From positions 124,001 to 188,000 of the forward strand of contig JADLZK010011196.1 of NCBI GenBank assembly GCA_015847255.1: a stretch of 64,000 nt of DNA, written 5' to 3'. Each line of letters opens with the position of its first letter. The stretch's first letter is position 1. The notes under the pieces were generated by a model. The model was not told the origin of the DNA, did not search any database, and worked only from the letters and a program-made list of their open reading frames with translations. Origin of the DNA: Hyparrhenia diplandra (Eukaryota; Streptophyta; Magnoliopsida; Poales; Poaceae). Positions 34,756 through 46,656 of the stretch are shown here, in pieces. The translations under genes and the position numbers were made by a program.

Positions 34756-34913
34756 AAGGCCCCTGCTTGAGCGCTGAAATTTGGGTGGAGAATGACAATT
34801 GGATCCATTTTGTTTGGTGTCTACCAGAATGACGAGATGATCATTTGATGGCGGCACGATTGACCGAGTCAAGCTGGTAGGCTTATTTATATCTTGTAGT
34901 CGTTAGACTTTAT
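34756..34913 (+). repeat. 160-bp dispersed repeat, copy 2
   Basis: AAGGCCCCTGCTTGAGCGCT through GTCTACCAGAATGACGAGAT to GTTAGACTTTAT matches 15993-16153 at most positions, same orientation. Confidence 0.75.
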
Positions 34914-34917
34914 GTCA

Positions 34918-36078
34918 CGAACCGGATGGATTCGGCGGTAGTGACACGATCGATGGTGAGCTTGGCGATGGCGGCGATGGTTGAGGCGGCGGTGGAGGGG
35001 CTGGAGCGGCTTGGGAAGAGGAAGAAGGAAGAGGAGGCGGTGGCGTGGCAGCAGCGTGCGGCGCTTAACGGCGGCGGCATGAGCACGCGTGAGAGAGAGA
35101 GAAAGAGAGAGATCGAAGGCTGGAAAGCTTAGGGTTTTACCCCGATTATTTCTGATTAAGATTCAACTGATTATATGCCCCTTGTATCTATAGTCCGAGG
35201 GAGACTTGCACATAAATTAAATCTAATTTTTTTTCCTATTCTTTGTTCTATTAAATTCCCTAAATATCCTTTGCTTGATGGCGAAGTTGATGACGAGGTG
35301 GGCGGCGGCGGCTAGCCTAGTGGCGTGCGCGGCCTGCCCCTTTGGGCCTGTGCCGACGTGGTCCATGTTGGCACGTGACATCTCCCCCCCTTTTTCCCGT
35401 CCTCGCGCTGTGGCCCGAAGATTGTTGCATCCACTTGTATAGAGCGAAGGAGCTGCACCAAGATTAGGATGCTGACCTTTGCTGATGCTGGTTCAATTGA
35501 TGGAATTCCATTGCTCTCCGGAGAGTTTTGCATTGGTGGCTAATACGTCGAGGGATGAAAGCCAACCGGAAAGTTCTGATTCAGGCTACCAGGGAAAGAT
35601 TACTTGAATGGTCGAATGACACTACATTTAGCACATGATTGAGTGACGGATCCAACCTCCATTGCAGTGCTGGTTTCCTGCTTACTTTCACCGTTCAGAG
35701 TTTTCGCAAGTCCTCGAAATTTTTTGAAGGAGTTGCATGACGAGGTGATTTGCTTCTTTCATACCTTGATCCAAAATTTTGCCACTTGGTCAGGGCATTT
35801 GCTATTTTATGATTTGACGGTTCTTGGGAATGTGCACTGCATTTATACTTATTTCCTTTCTCTTTGCAGGTGATCGCAAAGTGTCTTGCTTGCTTTTTCT
35901 CTGTCTGTTGAATTGAAACCAATAGTTTCACTTTCATTAGCAATATTGCCAGAACAAGGAGGCTATCTCAATTTGGCGATGGGCGGATGGTTTAGATCAA
36001 AATATCAACATCTATTGGATCAGAAGTTTAGACTTCTCTTTTCCTGTGACGATGGGTAGTGAAAAGCACAAGAAAAAC
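34918..36078. other. Intergenic with LTR-element-like leader, upstream of CRK-D
   Basis: 34918-35400 looks like the leader/LTR of a minus-strand retroelement (GC-rich ATG-containing block, GAGAGAGAAAGAGAGAGA, then AT-rich sequence). There are no diagnostic motifs, so this is tentative. From 35400 to 36078 I see no gene; the short frame 35643-35873 is unsupported. Confidence 0.35.
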
Positions 36079-36255
36079 GTATACTCCTTGTCGTATGCTG
36101 GAATTCATTTGCTCCGACTCCGAGCGAGCGAACGCCAACATGAAATTGGGCCCTGCACTGCAGACCCCAAATACTCGAATGGTCTTGCCTGCCATTCTAG
36201 ATTTCTAGTCAAAGGATTGTCCTCATGGTCTATGGAAAAAAAATCTCTTTATCAG
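36079..36255 (+). promoter_or_regulatory. CRK-D upstream segment (duplicated at 30195-30371)
   Basis: This segment lies 115-290 bp before the CRK-D ATG and is shared with an orphan copy. Its conservation and position suggest the proximal promoter or 5' UTR. No clear TATA box was seen. Confidence 0.45.
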
Positions 36256-36369
36256 TCGTGCGGCAGGGATACATTCTCCGAACCCCAAGAGTAACGACTG
36301 CGACGCACACGGCAAGGCTCTAGCCTCCTCCTCGATCACTGCTCGTCGCGCACGAGCAGCCGCAGCGAC

Positions 36370-39300
36370 ATGGCCTCGTTGGCTCGCGGCGCCTCGCCCA
36401 CGAGCCACCTCCTCTTCCTCGCCGCCGCCTCCCTCTTGCTCCTCCTCCTCTCGCCGCGGGCCGCCGCGCAGCCGTGGCAGGTCTGCGGAAACACCGGCAA
36501 CTACACGGCCAACAGCACCTACCAGTCCAACCTCGCGAGCCTCGCCAAGTCGCTCCCCGCGAACGCGTCCCGGTCGGGGAACAACCTCTTCGCGGCAGGC
36601 AGCGTCGGCACCGTCCCGGACGTGGTCTACGCGCTGGCGCTCTGCCGCGGGGACACCAACGCCACGGCCTGCGGCTCCCTGCGTCGCCACGGGGTTCCAG
36701 GACGCGCAGCAGCTCTGCGCCTACGACAGGGACGCCGCCGTGTTCTACGACGGCTGCTACCTCCGCTTCTCCAACCAGAACTTCATCGCCAGCGCCACCA
36801 ACAACGGCAATCCCATCATCCTCATGAACTCGCAGAACGTGAGCTCGCCGGTGCTGCGGGCGTTCGACGCTGCCGTCGCCGTGCTCCTCAACGCCACCGG
36901 CGACCACGCGGCGGCGAACGCGTCGCGGTTTGGCACGGGGAAGAGGGTTTCGATGCGAAAAGCGACCCCACCATCTACGGGCTAACGCAGTGCACGCCGG
37001 ACATGTCGGCCGCCGACTGCCGGAGCTGCCTTGGGAGCATCGTCTCGCTGATGCCGCGGTATCTCAGCGGAAGGCAGGGGAGGGAGGATTGTAGGGATGC
37101 GCTGCAATTTCAGGTACGAGGTGTATTCTTTCTTCTCCGGAGCACCCTCGCTACGGCTGCCAGCGCTGGCGCCGCCACCAGCACCGGCGCCATCTCCTGC
37201 TGCGCCATCATCTAACGTGACGCCGACGGCAACCCCACCAGGTGAGATGTCAGCAACAACAGATTCACCAAGTTTTTAGTTTTAGTTCGGTTTTAGCGCA
37301 CGCCCCCAACAACCCAAATTCTCAAGAACACGATTCCAAACAAATACAAATTCTCTCCATTTGTTGGCCACTATACTTTTGCTGAGAAAAAATCGGCCAT
37401 TCCAAACAAACGACTGAAATTGATGATCTTCGATCTCTTTCAATTATTATTTGGGAACTAGTCAACAGATTTTGCAGGGTACACAACCGTGTACACCGGT
37501 TTTCTTTGATGATCTTGACATCTCTGCAGTCCCGTCGCGATCGTTTACTACTTGACGTATGCTGAACACTTCTTTTTTCACCTGGTGGTCATTTGTTGAC
37601 CGGAAACACCGATTGCAGTACGCTGAAGACTTCTTTTTTGACGTTGATTCTGAAGACTTCTTTTTTATTAGATAAAAAACTTTTTATTTACAAAACACAT
37701 ACTATGCATCTAGGCATCAATACATACAAATTAAGCATAAAAAAAACACAGCCTTGTTATCCATTTTAAAAAGAACATGTATGCCGCAAGCGACACAAGA
37801 CTTGTGTAAATCATGATTCCCCTTGCCTTTGCCCGTTCCACTTCCATTTCAAGCGCGCTTGTGTGTTTTCATTAAGCACAGTGATGTCTGTCAGTCTACA
37901 AAGCAATGTAATTCGTTGCACTTCCAATGGTAATCAATGTTAATTATCTCATGGTGCGCTGCATGATCTGCGGTAATTATGAAAGAGTCAGAAAAAGATG
38001 AAGACTTGTCGTAAAGTTACCTTTATTTTTTTTTTCTGTTGGAACTTTTGCAAATAACATATTGCAAAGCACCATGCGGCTACTCAACTAATACTTGATT
38101 TCCGTAATGTTTGGGCCTAGTACCACTAATGTTCTTAGTGCTTGGACTCCAAAGTCCCCTACAGATGCTTGAGTCTATATATGCACCTTAAAAAGAACAT
38201 TGATTATAGTAAAATATGTTTTGTATAAAGTGGTTCGTATTATAATTGAAATATTGTTTCTAAGATTTGCATCATACTTTTTGCTGAAGTTTGTAGCCTT
38301 CGTTTACAGGAAGAAACAGAAACAAAACAGGACTTGCTTTAGCAATTGTGTTGCCTATAATTGCTGCGGTGCTAGCTATCAGTATTGTTTGTTTCTGTTT
38401 CTTCTCGAGGAGGAGAAAACAAGCAAGGGAGCAGATACCATCTTGTAAGTTTTCTTGACAATTTGGAACTGTAACAGATTTGCAAGAGGAGCCAAAATAT
38501 ACTTGACTTTTAATGGATGCTACATATTTGATTATATATTACTCTCTCTATTCCAAATTGTAAATCCTTTTGCCTTTTCTAGATATTTAGCTTTTTAGAA
38601 CTATGTATCTAGACATAATGTATATCTAGGTGCATAGCAAAAGTTATGTACCTAGAAAAGCTAGAATGGCTTTAAATTCGGAATGGATGGAGTATTTTTT
38701 TATTCATTGTAAACGGCATTATATATGTGTGTTTTCGTTATATATATTGTGACAGCTTCAACTAATGCCGAAGACATGGAGAGCATCGAGTCACTTTTTC
38801 TTGATATATCAACTTTAAGAGCTGCGACTGGTAACTTTGATGAGAGCAATAGGCTTGGTGAAGGAGGTTTCGGTGCTGTCTATAAGGTACCAATCGTAGC
38901 CCAACTCATAAAGCATTTCCATTTTCAGCAACTGAAGGTTCATGCTTACGCAGGGCGTCCTTCCTGATGGTCAAGAAATTGCAGTGAAGAGGCTCTCACA
39001 GAGTTCAGGGCAAGGAATACAAGAGCTGAAAAATGAGCTTGTCTTGGTTGCCAAGCTTCAACACAAGAATCTTGTTAGGCTTGTTGGTGTTTGCTTGCAA
39101 GAACATGAGAAACTGCTTGTGTATGAATACATGCCCAATAGAAGCATCGACACCATCCTTTTCGGTACTGTTTTTGTAATAATCTGTTTCTGACAGCACA
39201 AGTAGTATCAGAATTTATCATTTCTGACATGAAGTTTCTTGTTGAACTGCCAGATCCTGAGAAAAACAAGGAACTAGATTGGGGAAAGAGAGTCAAGATA

Positions 39301-40263
39301 ATAAATGGAATTGCCAGAGGATTACAGTATCTCCATGAAGATTCTCAATTGAAGATTATTCACCGGGATCTTAAAGCAAGCAATGTCCTTTTAGACTCTG
39401 ATTATACTCCTAAGATTTCAGATTTTGGCCTGGCTAGGCTATTTGGAGGGGATCAATCGCGGGAGGTCACAAGTCGCGTCGTTGGAACATAGTACGTCTA
39501 CTTCGAAACTAGGGGGACACCATGCCTCCCACTCACTTACTTAAAATTTGCATGCAAAGATAAAATACTTTTAGCACCCATTTATTGTTAAGCATTTTGT
39601 TGTTTCTAGCTCCATGCCTCCATTCTTGACTAGAATGAATATCCTTTCAATGTTAAAAAAAATAATGAATGTCCTTTCATGTTGCAGTGGGTATATGGCA
39701 CCAGAGTATGCCATGCGAGGCCACTATTCTATAAAGTCCGATGTTTTCAGCTTTGGTATCTTGATTCTGGAAATCTTAACCGGAAGAAGAAGCAGTGGTT
39801 CCGTTAACACTGAGCAGTCTGTTGATCTCTTAAGTCTTGTGAGACATTCTGCTATCCCAAACTCTCTACACAAGTAATTTGCTTCAAAAACACTAACAAA
39901 ATTTGTATTGTGTAATTGATACAGGTTTGGGAGCACTGGACCATGGGAACAATTATGGAAGTTGTGGATCCATCTCTGAAAGGCAAAGCTCCTGCTCAAC
40001 AGATTCTGAAATGTGTCCATATTGGGCTACTGTGTGTCCAGGATAACCCAGTTGATAGACCGATGATGTCAACAGTAAACGTCATGCTCAGCGGCAGCAC
40101 TTTCTCCCTCCAGGCTCCACTAAAGCCAGTATTTTTCATTCCCAAGAGTTACTCAACTGTTTATTCAGAATCATATCCAACAGCTTCCCAATCCACCGCT
40201 AATGTTACGTCAGGGGCGATATCACCAAATGAAGTGTCAATTACAGAATTGGAACCAAGATGA
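36370..40263 (+). CDS. CRK-D: cysteine-rich receptor-like kinase, kinase exons intact
   Basis: Seven exons: 36370-37241, 38310-38444, 38756-38886, 38954-39164, 39254-39491, 39688-39838, 39925-40263. Signal peptide to about ARAAAQPW; DUF26 motifs CRGDTNATACGSC (after correcting the frame) and CTPDMSAADCRSC; membrane span IVLPIIAAVLAISIVCFCFF. The kinase is continuous and has all expected motifs: GEGGFGAVYK, IAVKRL, IIHRDLKASN, DFGLAR, GYMAPEYAMRG, the LEILTGRR block, and the C-terminal VSITELEPR of active family members. Exon 1 has three one-base slips: an extra C in CTCCCTGC near 36676, one G missing in ACGGGGAAG near 36940, and an extra G in CAGGGGAGG near 37080. The first two cancel and the third shifts again. 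Because the kinase is undamaged I favour sequence error. B is its nearest paralogue. Confidence 0.9.
38542..38693. mobile_element. Stowaway-like MITE in CRK-D intron 2
   Basis: 152 bp flanked by TA. Ends are CTCTCTCTATTCCAAATTGT and, reverse-complemented, CTCCATCCATTCCGAATTTA, with the internal ATGTATCTAGACATAATGTA typical of this family. A relative is at 50033-50181. Confidence 0.82.
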
Positions 40264-43200
40264 GCCTTGAAGCATCATGTTGCCACTTGCCAGAGCAATT
40301 GGATTATTATTGTACGAATAAACTGAACATAGGGCAATGCTTGAGTGTCTGTATTACTAAATTTTCAGTTATGTTTCCACTGCCCTTCTAATTATAAGTC
40401 ATATATTTCAGTTAGCAAATCTGAGTCAATTGTGACATATTTATTTGTAGATGGATATTTGAATTATCGTAACTTGTGTTTCCACAAACGCAAGGACTTA
40501 TGGGATTCTTAGGACCACTTGGAGGGAGTGGAAAGAGCCATATATCCCACAACCAAACACCTCAAACATAATGATTCAATTAAATACTCAATATTTAGGT
40601 AACCGCTGCAACCGACAATCTGATGCTACATGTAAGTATTTGTACTGATGGATTGCAAATCGATAAACGGTTGTTCGGCTGATTGTTTCTACGGCTTGCT
40701 TATGCTGTTTTGTTGTGATAGAAAAAAAAAAAAAAACTGTTTCATGGTCTAGCAACTGATGATCCATCGGTAATTCTACTTTTTAGCTACTGACATCTGA
40801 CGCTATTGTGGTGTTGTGTGTATCGTAGGCTAGAACTTCTTTACATGTGTGGACAGAGGGACTGCTATCTAAGGTCACGTCTTTAATGTTTATAAGAAAG
40901 ATTGTGTGGTCAGACTATTTATGTATTTTGTCAGCAACTATTCTTTATTATAAACTAAGAATGAAAACATTATCTGATAGAGGAAAAAATATCAAGAAGC
41001 TGTATATGAGTTTGCAATATTCAAGATGATAATGGAATAATAATGATATCTAGATGATGCAGGGAGGTCTCCTAGACTCCTTCACAAGATAACACGGGTG
41101 GAAGTGGAACAACTAAATCTGTTTTTTGTGCGACTAGTGGAATCAAGAATATACTGGTTGGCCTTACCGTGCTGCTGCTATGTTGGGACCCCACTGATTA
41201 GCGAACGACCACCGATTCCAAAAACCAGCGATGAATCCCAGTTCCCGCAAAATTTCTTTTATGAAAAAAATCATTCCTGCATTTTTTGGATAGTTACAAA
41301 GTTACACTTACAAATATAACTGATTTGCAGAACTTTTTACGTGGCAATTTTTCATCATAATTGTTAATTTTTACCTTAAAAACATTCCATAACTTTTCAT
41401 TTTCGAAATTTACAAAGCTATACACCCAAATTATGTAGTACATAACTTTTCATAGCACAATTTATCATCAAAATTTTTTTACTTTTCCATTCCAAAACAA
41501 TAATTTTTATAACTTCCTATTTCTAGAAAATTAGAAAATTATGCTTTCATCTTTTGTGCATAACTTTTACATGATTATCACCACAATTCCTCATCATAAC
41601 TTTATAGATTTGTCGTCATACAATTAGATTGCATCACAAGAAGAGAAAATCTGAAAAAAAGAGAAAGAAATTATATATAAAAAAATATGACGCACAACAT
41701 CATGTTATACATCTACAATCTGTACATATTGTGTAATGTAAAATATTTAGGCTAACAAAAAATAAAAAAAAAAAAAAAAGGTAGGAAACAGCGAATGGGC
41801 TCCAGCCTAGTAGTTAAACATTGAGTAGCATCCAATAGGCCAAGGTTTGACTCCTATAGGAGTGAATAAAATAGGTCTAAAATATAAGAATATAAAAATT
41901 AAAGGTTTGGGTTTCCCTATTGGCTTTAGGCAAAAAAGAAATTAGGAAAAAAGAAATACAAACAGAGAAAAAAACTATCGTACTTGACGGATGGTGTGAC
42001 ATATGATTTGGAAATAACGGGCCGCACACCAAATTAGATTTGGGCCATGTTGTTCTAAAACCAAAGATTTGGGATGATGTTGTCGTATTGGGCCCGGCAT
42101 GAGGGGCTAGGCGGAGCTCTGTGCATGGGTGGAGGTGCACCGGCGGGGTAGAGGGGCTCGTCGGATCACCGGGAGGCACTGGAGCGTGCTAGGGACCGAC
42201 CACCCCAGTTGGGGTAATCGGTCCGACCACCATTTGGGATGTGGCAGACCTACCAATCGCGCCCCCTTCTCCCACCTCATGCCCGCGACCTCGCTGTCCC
42301 TTGCCCCCTACTCCGGCGAGCCCTAATGCACCCGCTGGGCGGCACCCTTCTTCCCCCTCCCCCGCTGCCTCCATGGCGAACTGCACCGTCGAGCCCCGTC
42401 CTCCAGCGCCGCCATCTCCTCAAACTCCATAAAAGTTTTGAGGTCCCCCCGCTTCGACCTGGCCTGACCACCCCTTACACCGCCAATGCATTCTAACCTG
42501 CCCAACGACCATTCCTGCTGTCGAGCCTACCTACCTCGCTCGTCCGGCTGGACAATCTATAGTCGGGTGAGAATTTGAGGTGGAGATGGTGGTGCACGGG
42601 GAGGCGGCGGCGAAGCTCGATGGAGGGGCGCGTTGGGGCGTGACCACACAAGGAAGGAGGAGGAAGAGAGGGGATATGGGAGGAGGTGGGCCTTGAGCAG
42701 CGCCCGAGGGCAAGTGGCGATGCCAAAGGAGGAAGAAAAATAGTGGTATGAAGTGGGGGGTGGGGGGGTCGTCGGACGAGGCATCGGGTCCGACCGATGA
42801 TTTCCGGAGGACCGGCAGAGCACAAAAGCTCGTCAAAGCATGGGAGGAGGACCAAGGTGGAGGAGCAGGAGGCGGAGCTTGCGTGGACGGGTGATGGAGC
42901 TCGTCGGTAACGGAGTACATGTGAAGGAGCACACGAGGGAGGCGGGGTGGGGAATAGCCAAATAGGCACGGGTGCTAAGCTAAGCCTAGTCGCAAAGAAA
43001 TAGTCGCTCCCTATGTTCTTATGGAGCTAGGCTACACGGGCTCGAGAATGGCTTAGCCAGGCATAGCTTGGAGAACAGTCAACCGAACAACTAAAAGGTA
43101 GCTTATCGAAGCCTGGTTGGGATTAGCCATCTATTGAAACAGGCTCATATTGGGTGGCACAACGGCACTTTCACCCAGAGAAGGGAAGAGGTAAACGGGC

Positions 43201-43560
43201 CAAGAAGGCCAACGCCAAGATCTACGGGCCGGACTGGGCCAAGTCATCAGGCGGTCGCCCTACCCAGAAGCTGATGGAGAAAGTAGTAGCTGTTCCCAGT
43301 TGTTATTATGTAACGAAAAACATATCCAAACTCATTTTTACTTCCTCACCGGCTCTCTACCGGCGAACACTACTATCCCCCTTCCTGCTTCCTGGTAGAT
43401 TGTGAGAGAGTTCGATCGGGTCCTCGCCACAGCGAGCGGGATCTAACACACTTGTCGGGCCTATCTTGTTGATAGTAATGCAAGAGCATGGAGAGAGAAT
43501 CATTACAATCAAACAAATTATAAAATTCTTATTATAAGAAAAAGAAACTATTTAAACACA
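40264..43560. other. Intergenic repeats, no gene seen
   Basis: Contains a truncated hairpin element near 40669 (GGTTGTTCGGCTGATTGTTT, similar to 29790-29830), the AT-rich ATAACTTTT repeat tract 41340-41760, and a GC-rich block (42130-42980) described separately. At 43140-43450 is a retroelement-like stretch ending GAGCGGGATCTAACA. Frames in the GC-rich block overlap on both strands without domains. I do not call genes. Confidence 0.5.
42130..42980. repeat. GC-rich dispersed repeat, copy 1
   Basis: Shares ordered motifs with 56640-57000: ACTCCGGCGARCCCTAA, CCCCGACCTGGCC-like, CCTACCTACCTC and GGCAATCTATAG-like sequence. It is also preceded by the same AT-rich ATAACTT tract and AGCGAATGGCTC-like motif. 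Probably one family of DNA transposon with GC-rich cargo; ends not resolved. Confidence 0.5.
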
Positions 43561-44542
43561 AATGGTACCATCACAAAAGGTTGCTAGCTACCTACTGGTA
43601 CCATTTGCACAAGCTACCTTGTTGCTCTGTCCTCTCATGGCAATCTCTAAATCGACACGTCAGCCGACACGGTCGTGTTCCTGGCGAAGAACGCCGGCTT
43701 GGATGGAGCCTGGAGGGGGACTGTGTCGGTTCCAAGCATCATGACGACGGACGACATCACCGGCCGGGCCGCGGGGTCTCCCTGCACGCAGAGCAGCCCG
43801 ATGTGGACGCACCTCAGCACGTCGCCCTCCGGGAAGCTTCCGCCCAGGGACGCGTCCACCAGCTCCGCCACCGTCCCGGCCTCCCAGTGCTCCCATACCT
43901 GCACGGTGGTTTGTGTTGCAATTGTAACCGTAAGCCAAGGTGTAGCTGTAGCAACAATGGTGATTGTCAGTTTGCACTTACCGTGGTCAAGAGGTCTCCA
44001 GACTTTGGCGAGTTGTGGTAGATATCGTTGTTCTTCCTCCCCGTGACGATCTCCAGCACCATGACGCCGAAGCTGAAGGAGTCCGATTTCACCGAGTAGT
44101 TCCCGCGCATCAGGTATTCCGGTGCCATGTACCCACTGAAATGAGCAATCAAGCAAAATACTTAGTATCTGCCTAAAGGGAATGGAAGCTCAAAGAACAC
44201 AACTAACACTGAGAGAGGGGTACTGACTAGGTTCCGACGACACGGTTGGTGACGGCCTGTGTCTGGTCTCGGCTGAAGATCTCGCGAGGCCAAAATCTGC
44301 GATCTTGGGGTTCATCTCCGCGTCTAGCAGGATGTTGCTGGCCTTGAGATCACGGTGGACTACTTTGAGCTGGGAGTCCTCGTGGAGGTACTGCAGGCCT
44401 CGAGCGATGCCGTTTATGATCTTGTACCTCTGCTCCCAGCTAAGCTGCTGCTCACGCTTCTCTTCAGTACCGAAGAGTATCAGGTCGAGACTCCGGTTGG
44501 GGACGAACTCGTACACGAGCAGCCGTTCTTGCTGTTCCAGGC

Positions 44543-45035
44543 TACGTTGCATAGATACTTGGATACGGATACGCAGCGATACGGCGATACTCCGATACGC
44601 CATTTTTTCAAAAAAATACGGATACGGGGATACACGAATATATATTATATTTATATTTAATAGGAATAAAAATAAATTCACAATTCAAAAAAAAAAAAAC
44701 ACTTAAAAGTTATTAGAGTACTTGATTCCTTATTATTTTGCATTTTCATCGTGTGTCTTCGTTATTGGTCCTCACTAGTGACTCTAACCGTTGAGAGGGT
44801 CCTATGTGCATAGAGGGTGTATTTATACACAGAATGAGGGGTTAGTGTTTTTAAGTATCGGGATAGAATCGAGGGAAGGTGTCAACAAATTATCGAAATT
44901 ATTTTATTTTTTAAAAATATTTAAAAATGTTCGATACTTGTCCGACAAGTATCGAGTGATTATTAGCGTCCAGACAGTATCGATGAGTATCCAGTATCTG
45001 ATACGAGGGCTTTGACAAGTATCCGCGCATCATAG
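44543..45035. mobile_element. MULE-like DNA transposon inside the CRK-E kinase exon
   Basis: 493 bp between a perfect 9-bp duplication GTTCCAGGC (44534-44542 and 45036-45044), which is host CRK sequence. The ends are imperfectly inverted: TACGTTGCATAGATACTTGG on the left against TATGATGCGCGGATACTTGT on the right strand, 14 of the first 19 matching. The element is rich in GATAC repeats and has no transposase. The 9-bp duplication points to the Mutator superfamily; the family is not recognised. Confidence 0.82.
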
Positions 45036-45726
45036 GTTCCAGGCACACGCCGATGAGCCTGACGAGGTTCCTGTGCTTCAGCTTGGCGACCAGCGCGAGC
45101 TCGTTCTTCAGCTCCTCCACTCCCTGCGACGAGTTCTTCGACAGCCGCTTCACCGCAATCTCGTCGCCGTCTGGTAGAACTCCCTGAACAAGTGGCACAC
45201 CAATGCACTCTGTTAGTCGTCAATGAGCAATTGTCACACACCATTACACCAATGGCTTGTTCAGTACCTTGTACACCGCGCCGAACCCGCCTTCGCCGAG
45301 CTTGTTGCTATCGTCGAAATTCCCTGTTGCGGCTCGCAGGGTGGAGACGTCGATCATCATGGAGTCCACCATCTCCATGTCCTCTGCTTCGGTGGAATAC
45401 ATGGCCTCTGTTCAAGTACAGATTGGATGTGTCATTTCTTTTCAGTTTCAGACTCAATGAAGTGTTTCAGGCACGAGGATTTTGCAGGGACATACGTGGC
45501 TGCTTTGCCTGTGCTACTGGTCGCCGCCGCCTCCAGAAACAGAAGCAAAACACAAGGTTCAGAGCAGCTAGAGTAGGCAGCACCACTGCAAGAACTACAA
45601 TGAACACACTGTACTTCCTCTCCCCTGTGAATGAATTAATTGAAGAATGTTATTCTATTAATCACGGTCAAGCGAATAATTTACAGTCAATTTGCACGGG
45701 TCCATGAGTCCATGTTATTTCTGTCA

Positions 45727-45776
45727 ATGCAAACAAAGAGTATTCCTTCAAAAAAAAAAAATGCAAACAAAGAGTA
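45727..45776 (+). mobile_element. Tail-only retro-insertion 2 (18 bp) in CRK-E intron 1
   Basis: ATGCAAACAAAGAGTA occurs perfectly at 45727-45742 and 45761-45776. The insert is TTCCTTC followed by eleven A. The tail is reminiscent of CTTTC-poly-A at the end of the retroelement in CRK-B intron 2. Confidence 0.6.
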
Positions 45777-46648
45777 ATAAAATAATAAAGGCAGGCTTTA
45801 ACTCACCTCCTCCTGTCGTTGCCGGTGCTGGAGGGCTCGATGATGCCAGCCGCACCATGGCCCGTCCATTGAAGAAGGGCGCGGTCTCGTAGCGCCAGGT
45901 GCAGTTGACCGAGAGCACCCTGCCACCGATACTGTTATGGAACCTGTCTATCGATTGCGATATGAGGCCGGCGAGGCACTTGCGGCACTGCGCCGGCGTC
46001 TGGTCCGGCGTGCATTGCGCCAGGGTGTACACCTTGGGGAACCCCTGGTCGAAGTCGGCCTCCCCCGTGGCGAACCGCCGCGTGGAGTTGTACGCGGCGT
46101 GCTCGGCGGTGGCACTGACAAGCGCGGCCAGGAGGCGCTCGAACCGGGCCGGGTCGGAGGTCACGTTGGCGTTGTTTTTGATGGTGTACTTCGTCGGGCC
46201 GGTATCGTCGTCGGGGAGGGTGTGGACGTCGGAGTAGTGGAGGATGCAGGGGTCGTAGTAGATGGTGGCGTCCTTGTTGTAGGAGCAGTCGTTGGGCAGG
46301 TCCTGGAACGCCTGGGTGAGGCAGGCGAGGCAGCTGCTGGCGTTGGTGTCGCCGCGGCAGAGCCCCATGGCCCAGACCTGCTCCGGGACGACGCCGACGA
46401 CAGCGGTGGCGTAGAGAGTCGGGGACGCGGAGACGTTCTTGGGCAGAGTGGCAGCGAGGAGATTGAGGTTGGTCTGGTATGTGCTGTTGGGCTTGAAGTC
46501 GTTGCTTGTTCCACAAATTGGCCACGGGTAGCCATCGGCGCCGGGCGCGAGCAGCGAGATGATGACGGCGATGATGGCTGCCACGGCCAGGAGGTGGTGG
46601 GGAGCCATTGGTACAGCACGGATCGCGGAAGAAGGTCGAGGCCGCCAG

Positions 46649-46654
46649 TTTATA
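46649..46654 (-). promoter_or_regulatory. TATA box of CRK-E
   Basis: Minus-strand TATAAA (CCTTGTATAAACTGG), about 40 bp upstream of the CRK-E ATG. The insertion-like element starting near 46657 begins right beside it, so upstream promoter sequence may have been displaced. Confidence 0.5.
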
Positions 46655-46656
46655 CA

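Larger units (their letters stand above)
43647..46608 (-). pseudogene. CRK-E: cysteine-rich receptor-like kinase broken by a transposon
   Basis: Minus-strand exons: 46608-45807, 45624-45496, 45407-45268, then 45183-44217 (with the transposon inside), 44136-43982, 43898-43647. Exon 1 is intact: signal peptide MAPHHLLAVAAIIAV, DUF26 motifs CRGDTNASSCLAC and CTPDQTPAQCRKC. The membrane span is VFIVVLAVVLPTLAALNLV. The kinase reads GEGGFGAVYK and IAVKRL, then is cut after GVCLE by a 493-bp element (44543-45035). It resumes QQERLLVYEF with VVHRDLKASN and DFGLAR. A missing A near 44280 shifts the frame just after DFGLAR. Unlike the other CRKs, the intron between the LILFG and EKREQQLSWEQ segments is absent, so exons 4 and 5 are fused. 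The C-terminus ends ADVSI. No continuous kinase can be made from this copy. Confidence 0.9.

Noticed and set aside
40669..43110. Possible transposon with GTTGTTCGGYTGAYTGTT inverted ends
   Set aside because: No matching target duplication, and the left copy looks like a separate truncated hairpin element.
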